A stretch of 64,000 nt of DNA from Streptomyces sp. NRRL F-525 (GTDB taxonomy: Bacteria; Actinomycetota; Actinomycetes; Streptomycetales; Streptomycetaceae): assembly GCF_000716605.1 (NCBI RefSeq), contig NZ_JNXE01000003.1, forward strand, positions 372,001 to 436,000. The letters run 5' to 3'. The notes under the pieces were generated by a model, which saw nothing but the letters and a program-made list of their open reading frames with translations, made no database searches and was not told where the DNA came from. Of the stretch, positions 62,352 through 64,000 are shown in pieces. The first letter of the stretch is position 1. Each line of letters starts with the position of its first letter. A program made the position numbers and the translations under genes.

Positions 62352-62371
62352 GTAAGGTAAGCCTTACCTCT
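62352..62371 (+). promoter_or_regulatory. iron box (DmdR1/IdeR-type operator)
   Basis: GTAAGGTAAGCCTTACCTCT: near-perfect dyad matching the 19-bp iron-box consensus TTAGGTTAGGCTAACCTAA. It lies 28 bp before the start of the 2Fe-2S protein and predicts repression when iron is plentiful. Confidence 0.8.
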
Positions 62372-62399
62372 AAACCAACGGCGAATCGGTGGTCCCGGC

Positions 62400-63248
62400 A
62401 TGCCCCTGCCCTCTTCGGCCGTAGCGGACTCCTACGCCCGCCTCACCGAGGTCATCCCCGGGCTCGCGATCACCGAACTCACCCCGGACCAACCGACTCC
62501 CACCGGCGGCGGCTGGATCTCCGCGGCCGCGCTCGCGGAGGGCGGCGAAGGCCTGGAGGCGTTCCTGGCCCGGGACGACGCCCAGGTCCTGCGCGACCAC
62601 GGCCGCCGGGGCCGCCCGGACGTGATAGCCACCTTCGGCCTGCACCGCTACGCCTGGCCGGTCGTCCTCCTGTTCACCGTCCCCTGGTTCCTGCACCGCC
62701 GCGTCCCCCGCCTCCCTGTGACCCACGTCTCCTACGACCGCACGGCCGAGGGTTTCGACATGGGCCGGCTGGCCGTCCGCACCGACTCCTTCGCCTGCCT
62801 GCCCGGCGACCCGGCGGCAGGACTGCCCGGCGCCCGGGTGGTCCCGGACGAGGAGGCGCTGCGGGCCGAGGTGCGGGCCGCGGTCGCCGAGCACATGGAA
62901 CCCGTCCTGGCCGGCTTCGGCCCGCGGATGCGCCGGCGGGGCCGCGCCCTGTGGGGCATGGCGACCGACGAGGTCGTCGAGGGCATCTGGTACGTCGCCG
63001 ACCTCTTCGGCGAACAGCCGCGCGCCGTAAGGGAGTTGGAGCGGCTGCTGCCGGGCGCGACCAAGCCGTACGTCGGATCGGCCGCGTTCCGCGAGGTCAC
63101 CGGGCCCAACGGGGAGGCGCTGTCCACCCGGGACCGGGCGAGCTGCTGCATGTACTACACGCTGGACGCGCTGGACGCCTGCCCGACCTGCCCGCGCACC
63201 TGCGAGACCGAGCGGGTCACCAAGCTCCTGGCTGCCGCCGCGAGTTGA
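62400..63248 (+). CDS. 2Fe-2S protein, FhuF-like siderophore reductase
   Basis: A 282-residue protein with the C-terminal cluster motif SCCMYYTLDALDACPTCPRTCE, i.e. CC-x10-C-x2-C, as in FhuF-type ferric siderophore reductases, which release iron by reducing ferric siderophores in the cytoplasm. The rest is a helical/beta scaffold with no other motif. An iron box at 62352 controls it. Confidence 0.88.
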   Translation: MPLPSSAVADSYARLTEVIPGLAITELTPDQPTPTGGGWISAAALAEGGEGLEAFLARDDAQVLRDHGRRGRPDVIATFGLHRYAWPVVLLFTVPWFLHRRVPRLPVTHVSYDRTAEGFDMGRLAVRTDSFACLPGDPAAGLPGARVVPDEEALRAEVRAAVAEHMEPVLAGFGPRMRRRGRALWGMATDEVVEGIWYVADLFGEQPRAVRELERLLPGATKPYVGSAAFREVTGPNGEALSTRDRASCCMYYTLDALDACPTCPRTCETERVTKLLAAAAS

Positions 63249-63551
63249 GGCACCCTCAGTCACACGCTCCACTCAACGCCCGCTAGGATCAGCCGCGAAC
63301 AAGGCGTCCGTCCGGTTACAGGTGCTTCACAACTTCCTCACTTGCCGCAGGAACTTTCCGTGGAACCACCCGTACGGGTAGTCTTATTCGAACTCAACTC
63401 CCGCCCCTCAAGCGGCAGTTCGAGCAGAAAGCCGTCCTGGGCATCCCCTTGCACCTCCTTGGCGGCCTCTTGCCCCGAAAACGCCTGAGGGCCGTTGGGA
63501 TTGGGCCACTATGGCGGGCGTTACGCCCTATCCCAATGCAAGGGACCCCAG
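63249..63551. promoter_or_regulatory. upstream region of the DUF2637 gene with nested inverted repeats
   Basis: 303 bp without a gene. Palindrome ACCCGTACGGGT at 63368-63379, and nested dyads TTGGGAT/ATCCCAA (63495-63501 with 63530-63536) enclosing GGGCGTTACGCCC (63516-63528), directly before the DUF2637 start. Confidence 0.6.
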
Positions 63552-64000
63552 ATGAGACTGACCGACATATCGCTTAACTGGCTGCTTCCCGGCGCCGTAC
63601 TGCTCCTGGGCATGCTGGCGGCGGTTGCGGTGCTCGCGCGGAGCAAGCGGTCCGGCGGGGAGCACGCGAAAGACGACTCGTGGGAGCGCACGGAGGAGCG
63701 CCGCAGGCGCAAGGAGGCCATATACGGCATCGCCTCCTACGTCCTTCTGTTCTGCTGTGCGGCGGTCGCCGCGGCACTCTCCTTCCACGGACTGGTCGGC
63801 TTCGGCCAGGAGAACCTCGGCCTCACCGACGGCTGGGAGTACCTGGTCCCGTTCGGCCTCGACGGCGCGGCCATGTTCTGTTCCGTCCTCGCGGTCCGCG
63901 AGGCCAGCCACGGTGACGCGGCCCTCGGCTCGCGCATACTCGTGTGGACGTTCGCGGCCGCGGCCGCCTGGTTCAACTGGGTGCACGCGCCCAGGGGTGT
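63552..64000 (+). CDS. DUF2637 domain-containing membrane protein (3' end outside window)
   Basis: Open from ATG 63552 to the window end (149 residues). Membrane helices at ~8-27 (LNWLLPGAVLLLGMLAAVAV), ~58-76, ~95-115 and ~128-143 with the family signature HGLVGFGQENLGLTDGWEYL and PFGLDGAAMFCSVLAVREASHGD. DUF2637 proteins resemble Spd plasmid-transfer membrane proteins and are common on Streptomyces chromosomes; role unknown. The C-terminal (often cytoplasmic, DNA-related) part is missing. Confidence 0.88.
   Translation, partial: MRLTDISLNWLLPGAVLLLGMLAAVAVLARSKRSGGEHAKDDSWERTEERRRRKEAIYGIASYVLLFCCAAVAAALSFHGLVGFGQENLGLTDGWEYLVPFGLDGAAMFCSVLAVREASHGDAALGSRILVWTFAAAAAWFNWVHAPRG

Overview
The window is high-GC actinobacterial DNA, almost certainly a Streptomyces chromosome. 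Evidence: very strong G/C third-position bias, GTG/TTG starts with GGAGG-type ribosome binding sites, and typical families (LAL/LuxR regulators, SAV_915 family, SigE-family sigma factor, DUF2637, iron-box-controlled FhuF-like protein, PucR-controlled xanthine dehydrogenase). No rRNA, tRNA or CRISPR array was found. Names were assigned by reading motifs; no database search was run.

Layout. 1-7.7 kb: end of a LuxR-type regulator, a large LAL regulator, a secreted trypsin, a LysE exporter, an AlkZ-like winged-helix protein and a CorA transporter. 7.8-14.9 kb: a low-confidence accessory region. It holds an integrase/excisionase pair, a 15-bp direct repeat that could mark the ends of a 2.9-kb integrated element, a frameshifted NUDIX remnant, an XRE regulator with a long helical tail, a tiny secreted protein, an orphan Pycsar-effector-like (PycTM) membrane protein, a doubly frameshifted remnant and an IS5-type transposase fragment. 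14.9-23.1 kb: four regulator/oxidoreductase pairs, each with a regulator of a different family (HxlR/MDR, TetR/SDR, MerR/SDR, MarR/FAD monooxygenase). A chimeric pseudogene still carries what looks like the TetR operator.

23-36 kb: two coupled membrane glycosyltransferases, a SigE-family sigma factor with a Ser/Thr/Pro-rich membrane partner, a COG4315 lipoprotein, an aldolase/symporter pair opposite a PucR regulator, a Tat-exported purple acid phosphatase, a stress protein, and a SAV_915/diaminopimelate decarboxylase pair. 36-44.6 kb: a vitamin B12 region with the overlapping operon mutA-mutB-meaB, then a cobalamin riboswitch ahead of metE, then a phosphatase-like protein without its catalytic histidine.

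44.7-51.5 kb: deacetylase lipoprotein, P450, DUF2278 protein, SRPBCC protein, a second LysE paralog and a Ser/Thr kinase with a PQQ-like sensor. 51.5-60.1 kb: a purine module on the minus strand (FAD, 2Fe-2S and molybdenum subunits of xanthine dehydrogenase, NCS2 permease, XdhC) opposite a second PucR regulator. 60.2-64 kb: small conserved genes, a GntR regulator, an iron-box-controlled 2Fe-2S protein, and the start of a DUF2637 membrane protein cut by the window end.

Functional logic: the two PucR regulators probably each control their divergent operon. The B12 region combines B12-dependent propionate/odd-chain metabolism with a B12-repressed, B12-independent methionine synthase. The regulator/oxidoreductase block looks like small self-contained sensing and detoxification units.
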